From Trichostrongylus colubriformis (lineage: Eukaryota > Nematoda > Chromadorea > Rhabditida > Trichostrongylidae), in assembly GCA_963978905.1 (NCBI GenBank), contig OZ022260.1, forward strand, positions 3,461,725-3,525,724: a stretch of 64,000 nucleotides of DNA. The letters are read 5' to 3'. The notes beneath the pieces were generated by a model, which was not told where the DNA came from, did no database searches, and saw only the letters and a list, made by a program, of their open reading frames with translations. Positions 48,266 through 59,500 of this stretch are shown one piece after another (the first letter of the stretch is position 1; every line of letters starts with the position of its first letter). The translations under genes and the position numbers were made by a program.

Positions 48266-48620
48266 GAAAGACAGTGATAGGGGTAATGTGGATAATGAGA
48301 ACTCCTAAACTGGGTCAAGCAAATGAAAGCTAAGAGGCTAAGAAGACTATATGTGGCAAAATTCTCGAAGAGAAAGTGTGCCCCGGGCTCTACGAGAGCC
48401 GTCTTCCTCAACAGCTGTCACCTGTTTTATGCCAGCCCGCCCCTTTTTCTGGGCCGACCTGCCTCTTTTGAGAATGAGCGGCGGCAAGGGGGTTTAATTT
48501 CTCGGGTTTTAAACCATTGCATTTCGTTTTTCCTTCATTTTCGCTCCACTAAAAACGTCCACCTTCATATTTGATGATCTTTCCATATTCGGGCCGAATT
48601 ACCCCTAACACTGCCTTTGA
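48266..48620. repeat. Foldback element, family H (copy 4)
   Basis: GAAAGACAGTGATAGGGGTAATG at the left and AATTACCCCTAACACTGCCTTT at the right are inverted. CTTCATATTTGATGATC and AGCCCGCCCCTTTTTCTGGG match copy 3 in inverted orientation. Confidence 0.8.
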
Positions 48621-51360
48621 AGAGGTTCTATATTCAATCCACAGTGAAGTGGACAATAGTCTCGACAAAAATTCTGAAAAACTCGGGAGCTCGAAGCTCC
48701 CATCACTGAAGACCCTCCTCCTCTCACCTTCCACCAAACTCTCCTGCTCACGGGAATCTGGAAACGTTGAGATACGACTCAAAGCCTCCAAGCTCTAAAA
48801 GTATCACAAGGTTGTTCAGCAACGAATCAAGCTGGTATGGGACTCGGATCTGCATCCTTTTCCCCTTTATTCTGGTACGACATAGAGCGATGGTGCCTCC
48901 CATGACTTCCGGTGGAGTCGCGGTGGTGAAGAGGATAAGCATGGTGTCAAGATAAGGCAAGTACTGGTTCGAGCCCCTCTACAAGCCAAGCATTTCGGGT
49001 ACAATTCAGCGTCCCTCGGATGATCATAGATGCCTCACAAATTTAAAAAAGTCAAAAAAACGATTGATACCTATCGTTTCTACTGAGATAGGACCTTATC
49101 ATCGATCATCATTCATCATACATGTCAAAGATCTTTTCGTGCGATGATTCAGCTGCAAGAGGAAACCTGCCGTCTTTTTTTTGCGTAAGCATCGTACGGA
49201 GCGATAACCCTTATGAAAACAATAAGAATTTTTAAAAAATAATCGATAAATCAATATTTCCGTGAGAACTGCTGACTCAAATTTGGGCTAGCGCACTCAT
49301 CTGGTGATATAGAATGCCCTTGTCAATTTAATCGAATTGCGTTTATCGAATCATTTCCAAATCAAATTACCACTCGATTCCTCGATATAAAAGTTTCGGA
49401 AGGTGCATCATGGAAACAAAATCCAATTTATAAGATAAGTATTACAATTGTAAACCCTGTCTTTCTCAATTGAAATCTCAGAGAAATCATTTTGAGAGGT
49501 AGAAATTATTAAAAAAACAAACATATACACAACTTATCGATAACAAAGTAAACAAAAAAAAGTGATGATGCACTAATAAAAAAGATTAAAGTTTTTCAGT
49601 TTATTTATTTAGTTTATTCAATAATACAATAACAATGGTAGCATATTAATAAAGTATCACCAAAAAATAAAAGTTATCACTGGCCAAAATTAATTAATTA
49701 GTGGAGAATAAAAGCGGCCAAATAGAAAAAATTCAAAAAAATATAAAATATAAAATAATATAGTATAAAAGTAGGAAGTGATTAGTTTCTAAGATAAGAG
49801 TCATGTGTGATTTCTGAGATGGCTCCTAGGTTGGAGAAGACGCTAGTGAAGGTGCTGTGTAAAAAAATGGATCCACGTGTGATTCCTGAGACATTCCTAG
49901 TGAATTGGGAAGAATTTGGAAGCCCAAGAAAGGTGACATGGGAGAAGTAGTTAGCCACCAAGTTCATACCACAAACGCTCACCCACATATGGGTAGTAAA
50001 TAACCTTGAATCATGGAATGGCGCAGATGGTCGCACCCACAACGCAGGCATCCAACCGCCCGCCAACCAGGTGCTTAATCAAACAAAGTTTGACCGTTTG
50101 AAAGCCACCTGACCGAGATACCGTGGTGGTGACGGTGGTGCTGGTCGTGATGGCGACCTTGAAAGCCAGTTTACTTCTGCGATGATCCATCGTAAATTTA
50201 AAATCCCGTTCAAATGTGGTACAAAAAGAAGAAAAGGAGGGGGACATTGTAGATAGGCTCCGGATCGAGACGGTGTGTCGCTTACTATACGATTTTTATA
50301 GTACTATCACGCTTAAAATTGAAACCGATGACTTTGAAACGGATGAAAGAACTGATTCAGCCCTTTCAGACGGAGAAGCAGGCACAGACTAAGAGTGACG
50401 CCTGATTCCCAAAAACTACCAGTACAAGCAATAACACCGTCTGACACAGTAAACGTATGGCAATAAAAGCAAAAATAGAGGATTGGGCCATGCACTATTC
50501 TCTCCAAAAAATAGCGGAATTGATTGAAAGGTATGTGGCATATACAAAGCCGCATAATCCTTCACTTTTTCTTTGACCATTCAGAATCCTACAGCAGGTA
50601 TGGCTGAACTGAACGATTAGTTATGACCGGAAGCAACCATGCAACCTCCTGTGGGTGAAATCGAAACCATGAGATAGTCCAAACCCCTCCTACCCATAGT
50701 GCTTTATTTGCAAATCGACTTCAAATGTAACCTAGTGAACAAAAAAGGGGTTCAAAATTCGACGACATAACCAATACAGTTCACGGACCATTGGTCATGG
50801 CTGGTCCCGCCCAGTTGTCACAGAGCGCTTGTGTAAATACCCGAATTCACCGTCGTTTGGGTTGGGCGGTTGACGAAGCCGAAGGCGTTTTTACAAACAC
50901 GCCGTCGCCACGAAACACGAGCACGAAGAGTTGGGTGGCTCGCTAGGATGGGAAATTGGTGACTAGAACGTATGATGAAATGTCAAGACAATACGAGAAA
51001 CTGGGTCAGCATGAAGGTCTTGACTGGAATTGAACGAATGACTTTGACGCGACCAGTAGTGTAAATAAAAGAACGAGAGAGCACAACCGATGATAAGAGA
51101 AAATAAGGTAGTAAAATGAGGAGGGCAGAGGAACTTCATTTTGTCGCCCTCATCTCTTAGACAGCAAGACCATGGGGGGAAGCAGCGGGACAAATCATAG
51201 GTAAGGCCTCTGTGAAAAATAGTCTTTCGCATCGTTCAGAATTCGCGATTCAGGCATATCATGCACCTAATCGATACGTATCTTATTCTGCTCAAACTGC
51301 ACGATCGCCTGAATCGCGAACTATGAACAATGGTTCAAGGAAACAAATGATACAAGTCGA
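48621..51360. other. Intergenic; AT-rich block; decayed tRNA-like word
   Basis: GGTTCGAGCCCC at 48,967-48,978 looks like a Pol III B box, but no matching A box or tRNA fold is seen. Positions 49,560-49,770 are highly AT-rich. Frames at 48,549-48,960 overlap on both strands and are unsupported. An inverted pair (CAGAATTCGCGATTCAGGC and GCCTGAATCGCGAACTATGA) lies at 51,237-51,327. Confidence 0.35.
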
Positions 51361-51510
51361 GATACAAGTGAACGGTACTGGATGATAAAAATTGATGAAT
51401 GAATGATAATGATACAAGTGAACGGTACTGGATGATAAAAATTGATGAATGAATGATAATGATACAAGTGAACGGTACTGGATGATGAAAATTGATGAAT
51501 GAATGGTAAT
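51361..51510. repeat. Tandem repeat, 50-bp unit x3
   Basis: Three consecutive 50-base units start GATACAAGTGAACGG at 51,361, 51,411 and 51,461. The first two are identical and the third is slightly changed at its end. A shorter GATACAAGT word precedes the array. Confidence 0.9.
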
Positions 51511-52312
51511 ATGCTATATGAGAGTAAATATTCGAAAATAGGGAAACGTCCAGTCCAAGCCGTACGAAGGAGCTACCACCAAGAGAAAAAAGTTGCGTGC
51601 ACTCTCCGTAAGGCATTACTACAAGCACCCTAGTAGAATCCTAATCTCAAAAAAAACGAACAGGAAATTTCAAAAATATAGCAAAATCTACCCGCGGGGA
51701 AAACAATCTTCTCGCAGTACCACATGTTTACCGGTGACATGCCCTTTGCTCTAATACAGACCCATATCCTGACCTCTCTTTGGTACTGGTTTCTGTTTTT
51801 TATGATTTCCTCCCTTCATTACACTGTCTTGATCCTTCTTTCTTTTTGCTTCCTGTTTTTAGGAATGCGTGCTTTAATGATTCGCTGCTCTGAAAGTAGG
51901 CACACCCCCGTGTGTAATGAATAAAAATGAATAAATAAAAACTGGACAAGTAACCTCCTGCATATAGCAGTAGGTGAAAGGCTTGGAATATGAATGCAGA
52001 ACGTTAGCAACCGAAAATATCCGTCTTTTTTTGCATAATTATGCTATCTTCCACGTTAATTCATCTTAGTATGAGCCAGTGTTACAGCTAGTCCTAATCA
52101 CTTTTTTTTGAAACAAATTCAATAATCACACAGAAAATCAAGTTATCATGATACATTCCCAGACACGATGAGAGCTAAGGGTGAACGAAGCAAGTCGAGG
52201 CAGATCTCGGCGACGGATTCAAACCATGAGGGATCCTCTCGATTAAGATACCATGTGAATGAGAGGCTTCTTCGAAAAAGGTTACTGGACTGGATCTAAT
52301 GGAATGGTAAGG
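51511..52312. other. No supported feature
   Basis: AT-rich intergenic DNA. The 66-codon plus frame at 51,724-51,924 is hydrophobic (TTTTTGCTTCCTG-type sequence), with no splice or start context that I can support. Confidence 0.35.
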
Positions 52313-52582
52313 GAGTGTAAAACTTGCGCCAAATTTTCGCGCGGCCAACCGCGGCGATGGCGCGACGAGTGCGAGTCGTTTGCAGCTTTATCTGTGGAAA
52401 CAGCAACAACAACGACAACATAGGCGAATTCCGAAGCTTCCAACCTGCAATCTTTGAAGACCCTTCACGGTACCAGCCCATCGCGTCTGAGCGGAATTGC
52501 AATCGACTTCGGCAAGTCGTACTGATGGTGATGCGAGTGCAACGCCGCGAAGCGAAAATTCGACATAAGTGTACACATGTAC
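52313..52582 (-). repeat. Inverted-repeat element, family B (copy 5, reversed)
   Basis: Same family in the opposite orientation: the GCCAAATTTTCGCGCGGCC side is at the left and GCGAAAATTCGACATAAGTG at the right. CAGCAACAACAACGACAAC is the complement of the triplet run. Frames on both strands are shadows. Confidence 0.88.
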
Positions 52583-54734
52583 ACACTCGCATGATACAGA
52601 GCGAAACGATACTTTTTAGATAACTGTTTGGTAAGGGTTTGAATCAAGAACTAAGGATAGCTGCTCGAGGGAAACCTTCAAAGGGAACAGCAGCAAATAT
52701 GCACTTATGTATAAATTCACTGGAGAGGGAAAATCTTTGTGTTCTTTGCAGAAGGTCCTACGAATCCATAAAATCCAGCCCGAACCCTCACAAAACATTT
52801 AATGTTTTTAAAAGATACTAGCTTTATTTTTGCATGAATTCATGGGCACAAAGTAAGCTCTTGTGTCTCTTGTCTAGCCCTGTCATCGCAGAGACTGTTC
52901 TAACCTAATCATTCTGACTTTTCCTTAACCCATACTCAAAAGTGTACGATAACCCGCATTTTCAAGAGCACTGCTCTATATTTTTACAAGAACAACAGGA
53001 GAACACAGTAGTGGACCAAGACGAACAATACTATGTATGGCCACCTTCTTTTGAAGGATTTTCAATGGTCTGTTCTTCCAATTCAGCTCCGTGCGCCAGC
53101 ACATCGTTAAGAACCACGAAAAGTCAACAAAACACGTCCGTGCTGGTGACAGCAATTCGCACCCGAGCGCATTTTTCAGCCGAAAGTTAGCACGTTGCGA
53201 ACTAAGTTCGGGGAAAAAAGTGTCCTGAACCAGAGATGTTCTGGCGCACACCACCAGCTATCGTGGTTCCAAAGTAACCGCCCTTATCCTTTTGTTCTTC
53301 TATTTCATAGGAACGAATAAGAAAGAAAGAAGAGGTGTTCTACTCCAATACCCAGAAGACGCGTCAGAAAACAGAAAAAAATTACTTATACAAAACACTA
53401 CTGTTAAACAATACTGTTGAACAATCATCACGCTTTTCCACATACCCTTCCACACGTTTCCGCAATTTCGGGCCAAAAGTGATCGCATGGTGCATTCTAC
53501 AAATTGTGAAATTTACGATGGGATCATTAGCCCTTACATGAGATGCATGTATCAATCTTTACATAAGAAGCAGAACACTACGGCAATGAGCTCCTTCACC
53601 CAGACCGATTGATAAATAATAAATAAGTAAATGAATAAATAAATAAGTAGATAAGACAATAAAAAAAATAAAATAAATAAGTAAGATAAACAAGATGATT
53701 GTTGGACTCCTTGAAATCACAGCATGTTTAAAACAAGGATTGAATAGAAGAGTTCTACTTGCTCCGGAGTGACTGCTAATATAGGGGTCTTATATCAAAG
53801 AATCAGCTTAATTTCCGTTTCGTGTGGGCTCCCTTAATATTAAGCCACGCACTCGTCCTTTCTCAAACGATTGCAAGGAAATTTCACCTACCCAACGACC
53901 CTGTGGGTCTTTTGATGTTCCTATGCCTAGTTCGAGGCACTCCATGCCGTCGAACCAAAAGCCTTCGGGATCTCTAGGGTATGATTGGCCCAAAGGAGAT
54001 CGAACTAACCGAATAGTTGGGAAAATGGACCCTTTGGCCACCCCTCTGTGCAACCATGGGAGATGACCACAAAAACAAACACGAAGCCTTCAGCATCCGA
54101 CGAGGAACGCGTCAAAATAAAATGGTACATCTTGCAGGGGAAGTCTCCTTTCCCATCCGTTCACGGTAAGAAACGACCAAAACCTATCAACTAATCAATA
54201 ATAACAGAACCCACCACCGTGAGATGATAGCTGATTGGTCAATCCACACGAGCGATTCACTACTGAAAGTGATTTCGACGGCAATGATTTTCTCTGATGT
54301 CAACTGGCGATGTTGGGAACGATACATCGTCATGGGCGCATATGATGACCTCATTTACATGGTGATAATGAAGACTGTCGTTTCCCAACCACAATCAATA
54401 CGTATCTTTCTCATAAAAACGTACAAATCAGACCCATTGAGATGGAAAATTTCCCATTTTCACTTGAAAAAGAGCAATTAGTAAACTTAGTTCCCAAGAA
54501 ACAATATTGAAAGACCGCCAAAAATCAGTAGGCATGTCAATAATCAATCATGACGTCAGTAAAATAGCCGAATGAGATAACCGACAGTACAGTTTACAGA
54601 TATCCACCGAGTCGCTACAAAGTATAGTGTGGTAATTCTTGGATCACAAAAAATAAGGAGTGCACAATGTCCTATCAAATTTCGGTAACCGATAGGCATG
54701 CAGCATGTACAAAAACGTTTATCTGAGGAATTGA
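52583..54734. other. No firm gene; one two-strand open block
   Basis: At 53,808-54,066 both strands are open for ~80 codons. The sequence is less AT-rich than its surroundings and may be a fragment of a dispersed element, but I cannot choose a strand. Positions 53,609-53,695 are an (ATAA)n-type tail. Other frames have no support. Confidence 0.35.
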
Positions 54735-55050
54735 TTTTTATTTACTTATTTATTTATTTATACATGCGAGGGTGCGCTACAACACACATGCATCAAGAAC
54801 TATGAACCCTCCCCCCTCCACGAATACCTCCACGAATACGAAGGAGGGTGAATCAGAGATTTTGACATTTTTGAATTGAATTTTGATAGCTGCTGACTGT
54901 CGCCACAGTCCGCCATGCGAAAGTTGTTACAAGTACGCTAAGTCGAGGGCAAAAGCTTCTCCCGGACCGGACTCGAACCCGCACTCCATCCTCTCCGGGC
55001 ATATGTGCTAATCCATTACACTACCGCCACCCCTTTCACCTTAACTCAGC
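54735..55050 (-). repeat. tRNA-derived SINE, family I (copy 2, best preserved)
   Basis: On the minus strand the head GGCGGTAGTGTAATGGATTA (A-box region) is followed at the expected tRNA spacing by GGGTTCGAGTCCGG (B box). Then comes a ~200-bp body and a (TAAA)n tail ending near 54,735. This is a Pol III-type SINE of ~310 bp. The tRNA-like head has no anticodon arm that I can assign, so it is not a functional tRNA gene. Confidence 0.8.
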
Positions 55051-55062
55051 TTCTGAATGCTA

Positions 55063-56099
55063 TTGGGTCATTCCATAAGTAGTGTCGTTCTTTTTTCAAG
55101 CGAAAATTTTTGCCATAAATCACAAGTTTTTGCAGCATATTATATATCATTCGGAAGAGAATTCCCCGCTTTACAAAATGGCTCACTTAGTTTTTGAGTA
55201 TGTTAGAATGGCGCCGACATTTAGGCCGGCGAAGAGGTAGGTCCAGCAAACAAAAATTGGCCAAACCGGCAATCAATTGAAACACAATATTTTACCTGAG
55301 GAAATCTAACCAGTCATGTGTTCCGCACTTAGCCCCGACCTCTCCTGTAAGTTCCACCAGTCGGTTGCTTAAAAAGTCACGTCGCTCTTTTTACACCTTT
55401 CGTTTTTCCGCCACAACTCGGTGATTTTAGACAATTTCTTCGAACAAAGGCAAGAAAATTTTCTCAACCAATCAGTTGAAAGAGTGGTGGAATGTTAAGA
55501 ACTTGTGGTGCCTAGGAACAGGGAAATACCACTGACCGGATTCCTTAACTTTCTCATGGAAAAAATAAATTGTGAAAAATGTCAACTAGACCCATATCAC
55601 ATGGTATTAAAACTCAATCTGAATCGCAGCCAAAACAAACTAGAAAGATGTTTTCGATAGAGCAGAAAAAGTACTTCGAAGTGGTTCATAAAATAACTCT
55701 AATCAAAAAAATTGAAAGAAAAAATTTCATTTTGAATAAATGTGGGTGCTTTCGAAAAAAAGATTTTAGAAAAATAACGACACGACTTCTTGATCAATCA
55801 AATATTGGAAATTGAAGAAGAGGTCAGGGCTAAGTACGCGACACATGACTGGTTGATTTTCCTAAATTAAAATATAGTGTTTCAATTGATTGCCGGTTTG
55901 GTCAATTTTTGTCGGCTGGACCTACCTCTTCGCCAGCCTAAATGTCGGCCCAGTTCTAACGAACTCGAAAACTAAACATGTCACTTTGTAGAGCAGGAAA
56001 ACCTCTTTCGAATGATATATGACATGCTGCGAAAACTTGTAATTTCATAGGAAAAATTTACGCTGAAAAAAAAACGACATTACTTATGGAATGACACAA
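55063..56099. mobile_element. ~1-kb foldback transposon, family E (copy 1)
   Basis: TTGGGTCATTCCATAAGTAG at the left and ATTACTTATGGAATGACACAA at the right are inverted termini, flanked by TA. The arms extend hundreds of bases: GGTCCAGCAAACAAAAATTGG mirrors ATTTTTGTCGGCTGGACC, and AAAAGTCACGTCG mirrors CGACACGACTTCTT. The TIR style and TA target fit Tc1/mariner mobilisation. A 78-codon central frame is shared with copy 2 but lies in palindromic sequence. No transposase motif is seen. Confidence 0.88.
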
Positions 56100-56407
56100 T
56101 ATATAAACGTGGCTTATCAGCACTCACAACTATAACGTTGGCCAATATTGGCATCGAACCGTGAAGCTGAAGTTCGAGTAGATATTGATTTTGATATTTT
56201 TTATATATAGTGTTGTATATTTTTATGCGAGGAATCATTCCAAAAAGCTTCCTTTGGCCAAGACACATTCTCAGCTCCTGCTCAATGTTTCTACGGTAAG
56301 CCGCAGTTACTTCGCATCGGAGTTCAACCACTTCGTAAAGCGCCGCTGTAGAATCTTCCGATCCAGTGGAAAAAGGAACCACACGAGCTGATTTCTGAAC
56401 TTTTAGA

Positions 56408-56565
56408 CCGCCGTCAGACTTTGCGATTTTGCGTTGTCGCGGCTCCGCACGCGAAGTTGCGGCGCTGCACAATCTCAGGGTCGTAGTATCGCGTGCGAGT
56501 GCGACGTCGCAAAATCGCAGATCGCCAAATCGCAAAATGGCTAATTCCGACGTCGGCCTCAGTGG
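56408..56565. repeat. Palindromic MITE, family C (copy 3)
   Basis: CCGCCGTCAGACTTTGCGATT at the left and its complement at the right (CGCAAAATGG...GACGTCGG, diverged). CTCAGGGTCGTAGTATCGCG is shared with copy 1. The 151-codon minus frame over it continues into unique DNA but has no independent support. Confidence 0.8.
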
Positions 56566-56607
56566 AAGATCATTATCGGATCACTGAAGTGAGCTATTAT
56601 TGCATAA

Positions 56608-56668
56608 GAGGCCAAAAAATTTCTGAGAGGAGACCAATACACCAAAATTTCTGAGAGGAGAGCAATAC
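56608..56668. repeat. Tandem duplication, ~30-bp unit x2
   Basis: AAATTTCTGAGAGGAGA followed by a variable base and CAATACACC occurs twice in tandem. Confidence 0.85.
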
Positions 56669-56992
56669 ACCATTTCCAATTTCGCATAAGTGCATGGTTG
56701 ACGTGTTCAATTCACACTATATTTTAACAAATGAGAGAGCCATTTTCATATTGGTGGGTACATCAAGATTATTGGACCACAGCCACTCTGTGTAGCCACT
56801 CTGTACATAAATAGCGAAGTAAGGAGTTCAAAGAGGACTAAGAACGCGTAAAACATATAGGTGACTCGTCTGTTAAGAACGGGTGTGGCTACTTATGCCA
56901 GAAAATCGTTTCAGACTCGTCTGTTGAGAGCGGGCGTCGTGGGCGCCGTTTGCCTCCAAGACGGTGCGAGACTTGTTCACTTGTGGGCTAGA

Positions 56993-57245
56993 GGGGTGTG
57001 TGCACATATGACGGAAAACCGTTCCGCGGCGTCGCACTCGCGGCGCCACAAGTACGACTTGCGAATCGATTGCGGGAGCCCAGCAAAGCGTGGCTGCGTC
57101 ACTTCTGCGCTCTCACCCATACCACACTGTATCCTGCACCCATGCCACACTGCCTCGCTTGAAGGCTGCCATGCCCCGCCACTAGCACTCGAACCCGCCG
57201 CGCCGCTCGCCGCTGGAGGCGATGCGCTTTTCTAGCGTAAGTAGC
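56993..57245. repeat. Inverted-repeat element, family B (copy 6, diverged)
   Basis: GGGGTGTGTGCACATATGACGG, CGGCGTCGCACTCGCGGCGCC and, at the right, CGCCGCGCCGCTCGCCGC fit the family. The middle is replaced by unrelated sequence and lacks the triplet run. The 124-codon plus frame is CG-rich shadow. Confidence 0.65.
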
Positions 57246-57404
57246 CTCATCCGTCAAGAGTTACTCGTTTCTCTGAGATGTGCCATTAATTCACATTTAT
57301 CCACAGTTTTTTTTGACGTATGGGTTTCGAGGACTACACAACACTCCAGCTAGAGCACTTATTACCAAATAGCGACTACGATCAAACCACTGAGATTGAG
57401 AAAT

Positions 57405-57825
57405 TGATAACGTCTTTCAGTGGATGCCCGACTAACTTTTGTTGAAGGCACACTCTGCGATAATCAGATGAGGGTCGACTTACCTTCTTGAAACATCAGA
57501 TCCTTCGGTAACTAATCAAGCTGCATCTTTTTTGCGTGGCTACAGTGCGTTATCACGGTGCTACAGCTGCTCAAACCCACTCCGATGCCACCCATTTTGC
57601 TCAGTTGACCCGAAAAGGGAGCTCAAGTGGATGGCATCGGTGTGAGTTGCAGCAGGTGTAGTGTCGTGATAACGCATAGCGGCGACGTGAAAAAAGTACA
57701 GCCTGATTACATAGTTACCCAAGGATCTACTATTCCAAGAAAGTAAGTCGACCCATCAGATTATCGCGAAGTGGGCCTTCAATCAATGGGTTGGTCGATC
57801 AGTGAGGGCGAATTCAGGCTATACT
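57405..57825. repeat. Foldback element P
   Basis: A ~420-bp palindrome. AATCAGATGAGGGTCGACTT mirrors AAGTCGACCCATCAGATT, GCGTTATCACGGTGCTACAG mirrors TGTAGTGTCGTGATAACGC, and GATGCCACCC mirrors GGATGGCATC. The centre is near 57,600. No second copy is seen in the window. Confidence 0.8.
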
Positions 57826-58017
57826 GCAGGGCAGAAGGTAATGACTCTGCCAAGGAACCATTGTCACTATTCAAAGGATAACACGTAATAAATCAACAGC
57901 ATTAAAAAGAGGGGCAATCCAGCGAATAAGAGAACGAGCTGGGAATACGCTGATTATAAATTAGAAATAAATCATCCACAGGAAAAAATCTTCAGTTAAA
58001 CACATTCGGAAATAGTT

Positions 58018-58410
58018 TAATATTGTCCTGTTCCGGAGTCTCATGATTATTTTAATGTTCAACAACAACTGAGGCTCCAACTCCAATTCGAAAAACCCCA
58101 CAAAAGTTTCGAAGTTTTTTGGAATAGTTCATCATTTTCTGCACCATACGTCTTTGTCAGGGTGCGTCACGCCAAAAATTTTCAAGACGGGGCCGTAAGC
58201 TATTGATACGCATCGTATATCTGATTGAGCTGACCTTCACAGTTTTAGGCCTGAAGAAGGTGCTTAACACCGAAATATTGCACAAATATTCCAAAAAACT
58301 TTCGAGACTTTTGAGGGGTCTTCTGAGGGTTCTTTAAGAAATATTTTGAAGTCTCGATTTTTGTTGAAGATTCAGATAATCATGAGACTTCGGGACAGCA
58401 CAATATTAAA
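58018..58410. repeat. Foldback element, family F (copy 2)
   Basis: AATATTGTCCTGTTCCGGAG at the left and CTTCGGGACAGCACAATATT at the right. ATGTTCAACAACAACTGAG mirrors a TTTTTGTTGAAGATTCAG segment. It includes GGCCTGAAGAAGGTGCTTAA followed by CACCGAAATATTGC, a small hairpin conserved in copy 1 at 27,515-27,550 (reversed). Confidence 0.85.
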
Positions 58411-58464
58411 CCGGGAGTAATGAGTGACTTAGTTGGTAAAGACATAGGTGGAACATGATTAGTA

Positions 58465-59500
58465 TTGGGTCATTCCATAAGTAGTGTCGTTTCTTTTCAA
58501 GCAATAGTTTTTGCCATAAAATCACAAACTTTTGCAGCATATCATATATCATTCGGAAGATAATTTTCTGCTCCACAAAATGACATGTTCAGTTTTCGAA
58601 TATGTTAGAATGGCGCCGACATTTAGGCTGGCATAGAGGGTGGTGCAGCAGACAAAAATTGGCCAAACCGGCAATCAATTAAAACATTATATTTTACTTG
58701 AGGAAAACTAACCAATCACGTGTTTCGTACTTAGCCCCGACCTCTTCTGCAAGCTCCACCACCCGCTTGCCTAAAAGGTCACGTCAGTCTTTTTCCACAC
58801 TCAGTTTTTCCGCCACAACTCGGTGATTTTAGACAATTTCTTCGAACTAAGGCAAAAAGATTTTCTCAACCAATTAGTTGAAGGAGTGGTGAAATGTTAA
58901 GAACAGGTGGTGGTAGGCACAGGAAAATACCACTGACCGGATTCCTCAACTTTCTCATGGAAAAAATAAATTGTGAAAAATGTCAACTGGACCCCTATCA
59001 CATGGTTTTGAAACTCCATCTGAATCGTAGCCAAATCAAACTAGAAACATGCTGTCGATAGAGCAGGAAAGGCTCTTCGGAGTGGTTCACAAAACAACTC
59101 TAAGCAAGGTGTTAGAAAGAAAAAATTTCATTTTAAATAAGTGTGGGTGCTTTCGAAAAAAAGATTTTAGAAAAAGAACGACACGACTTCTTGATAAATT
59201 AAATATTGGAAATTGTAGAAGAGGTCAGGACTAAGTACGCGACACATGACTGGCTGATTTTCCTAAATTGAAATATAGTGCTTCAATTGATTGCCGGTTT
59301 GGCCAATTTTTGTCGGCTGGACCTACGTCTTCGCCAGCCTAAATGTAGACCCCATTCTGACAAACTCAGAAACTATACATGCCATTTTGTAGAGCAGGGG
59401 AACTTCTTTCGAATGATATATGACATGCTGCAAAAACTTGTAACTTCATAAGAAAAATTGATGCTTGAAAAAGAATGACATTACTTATGGAATGACCCAA
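58465..59500. mobile_element. ~1-kb foldback transposon, family E (copy 2)
   Basis: The same structure, orientation and length (1,036 bp) as the copy at 55,063, at roughly 90% identity. TTGGGTCATTCCATAAGTAG and ACTTATGGAATGACCCAA termini are flanked by TA. The central frame (61 codons, start not aligned with copy 1) is similar to copy 1 but differs at both ends, which argues against a conserved protein. Confidence 0.9.

Noticed and set aside
54958..55045. tRNA gene on the minus strand
   Set aside because: A- and B-box words are present, but there is no convincing cloverleaf or anticodon arm. The attached body and (TAAA)n tail mark it as a SINE.
55579..55815. 78-codon ORF shared by both family E foldbacks
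   Set aside because: It lies within palindromic sequence, the ends differ between copies and no transposase motif is present.
56861..57235. 124-codon plus-strand ORF
   Set aside because: Mostly inside a CG-rich, stop-poor family B copy.
58250..58290. Hammerhead-ribozyme-like core (CTGAAGA...GAAA) in family F
   Set aside because: There is an extra A between the core and stem II, and no upstream strand pairs with the sequence after GAAA to place a cleavage site. It is better seen as an ordinary hairpin.
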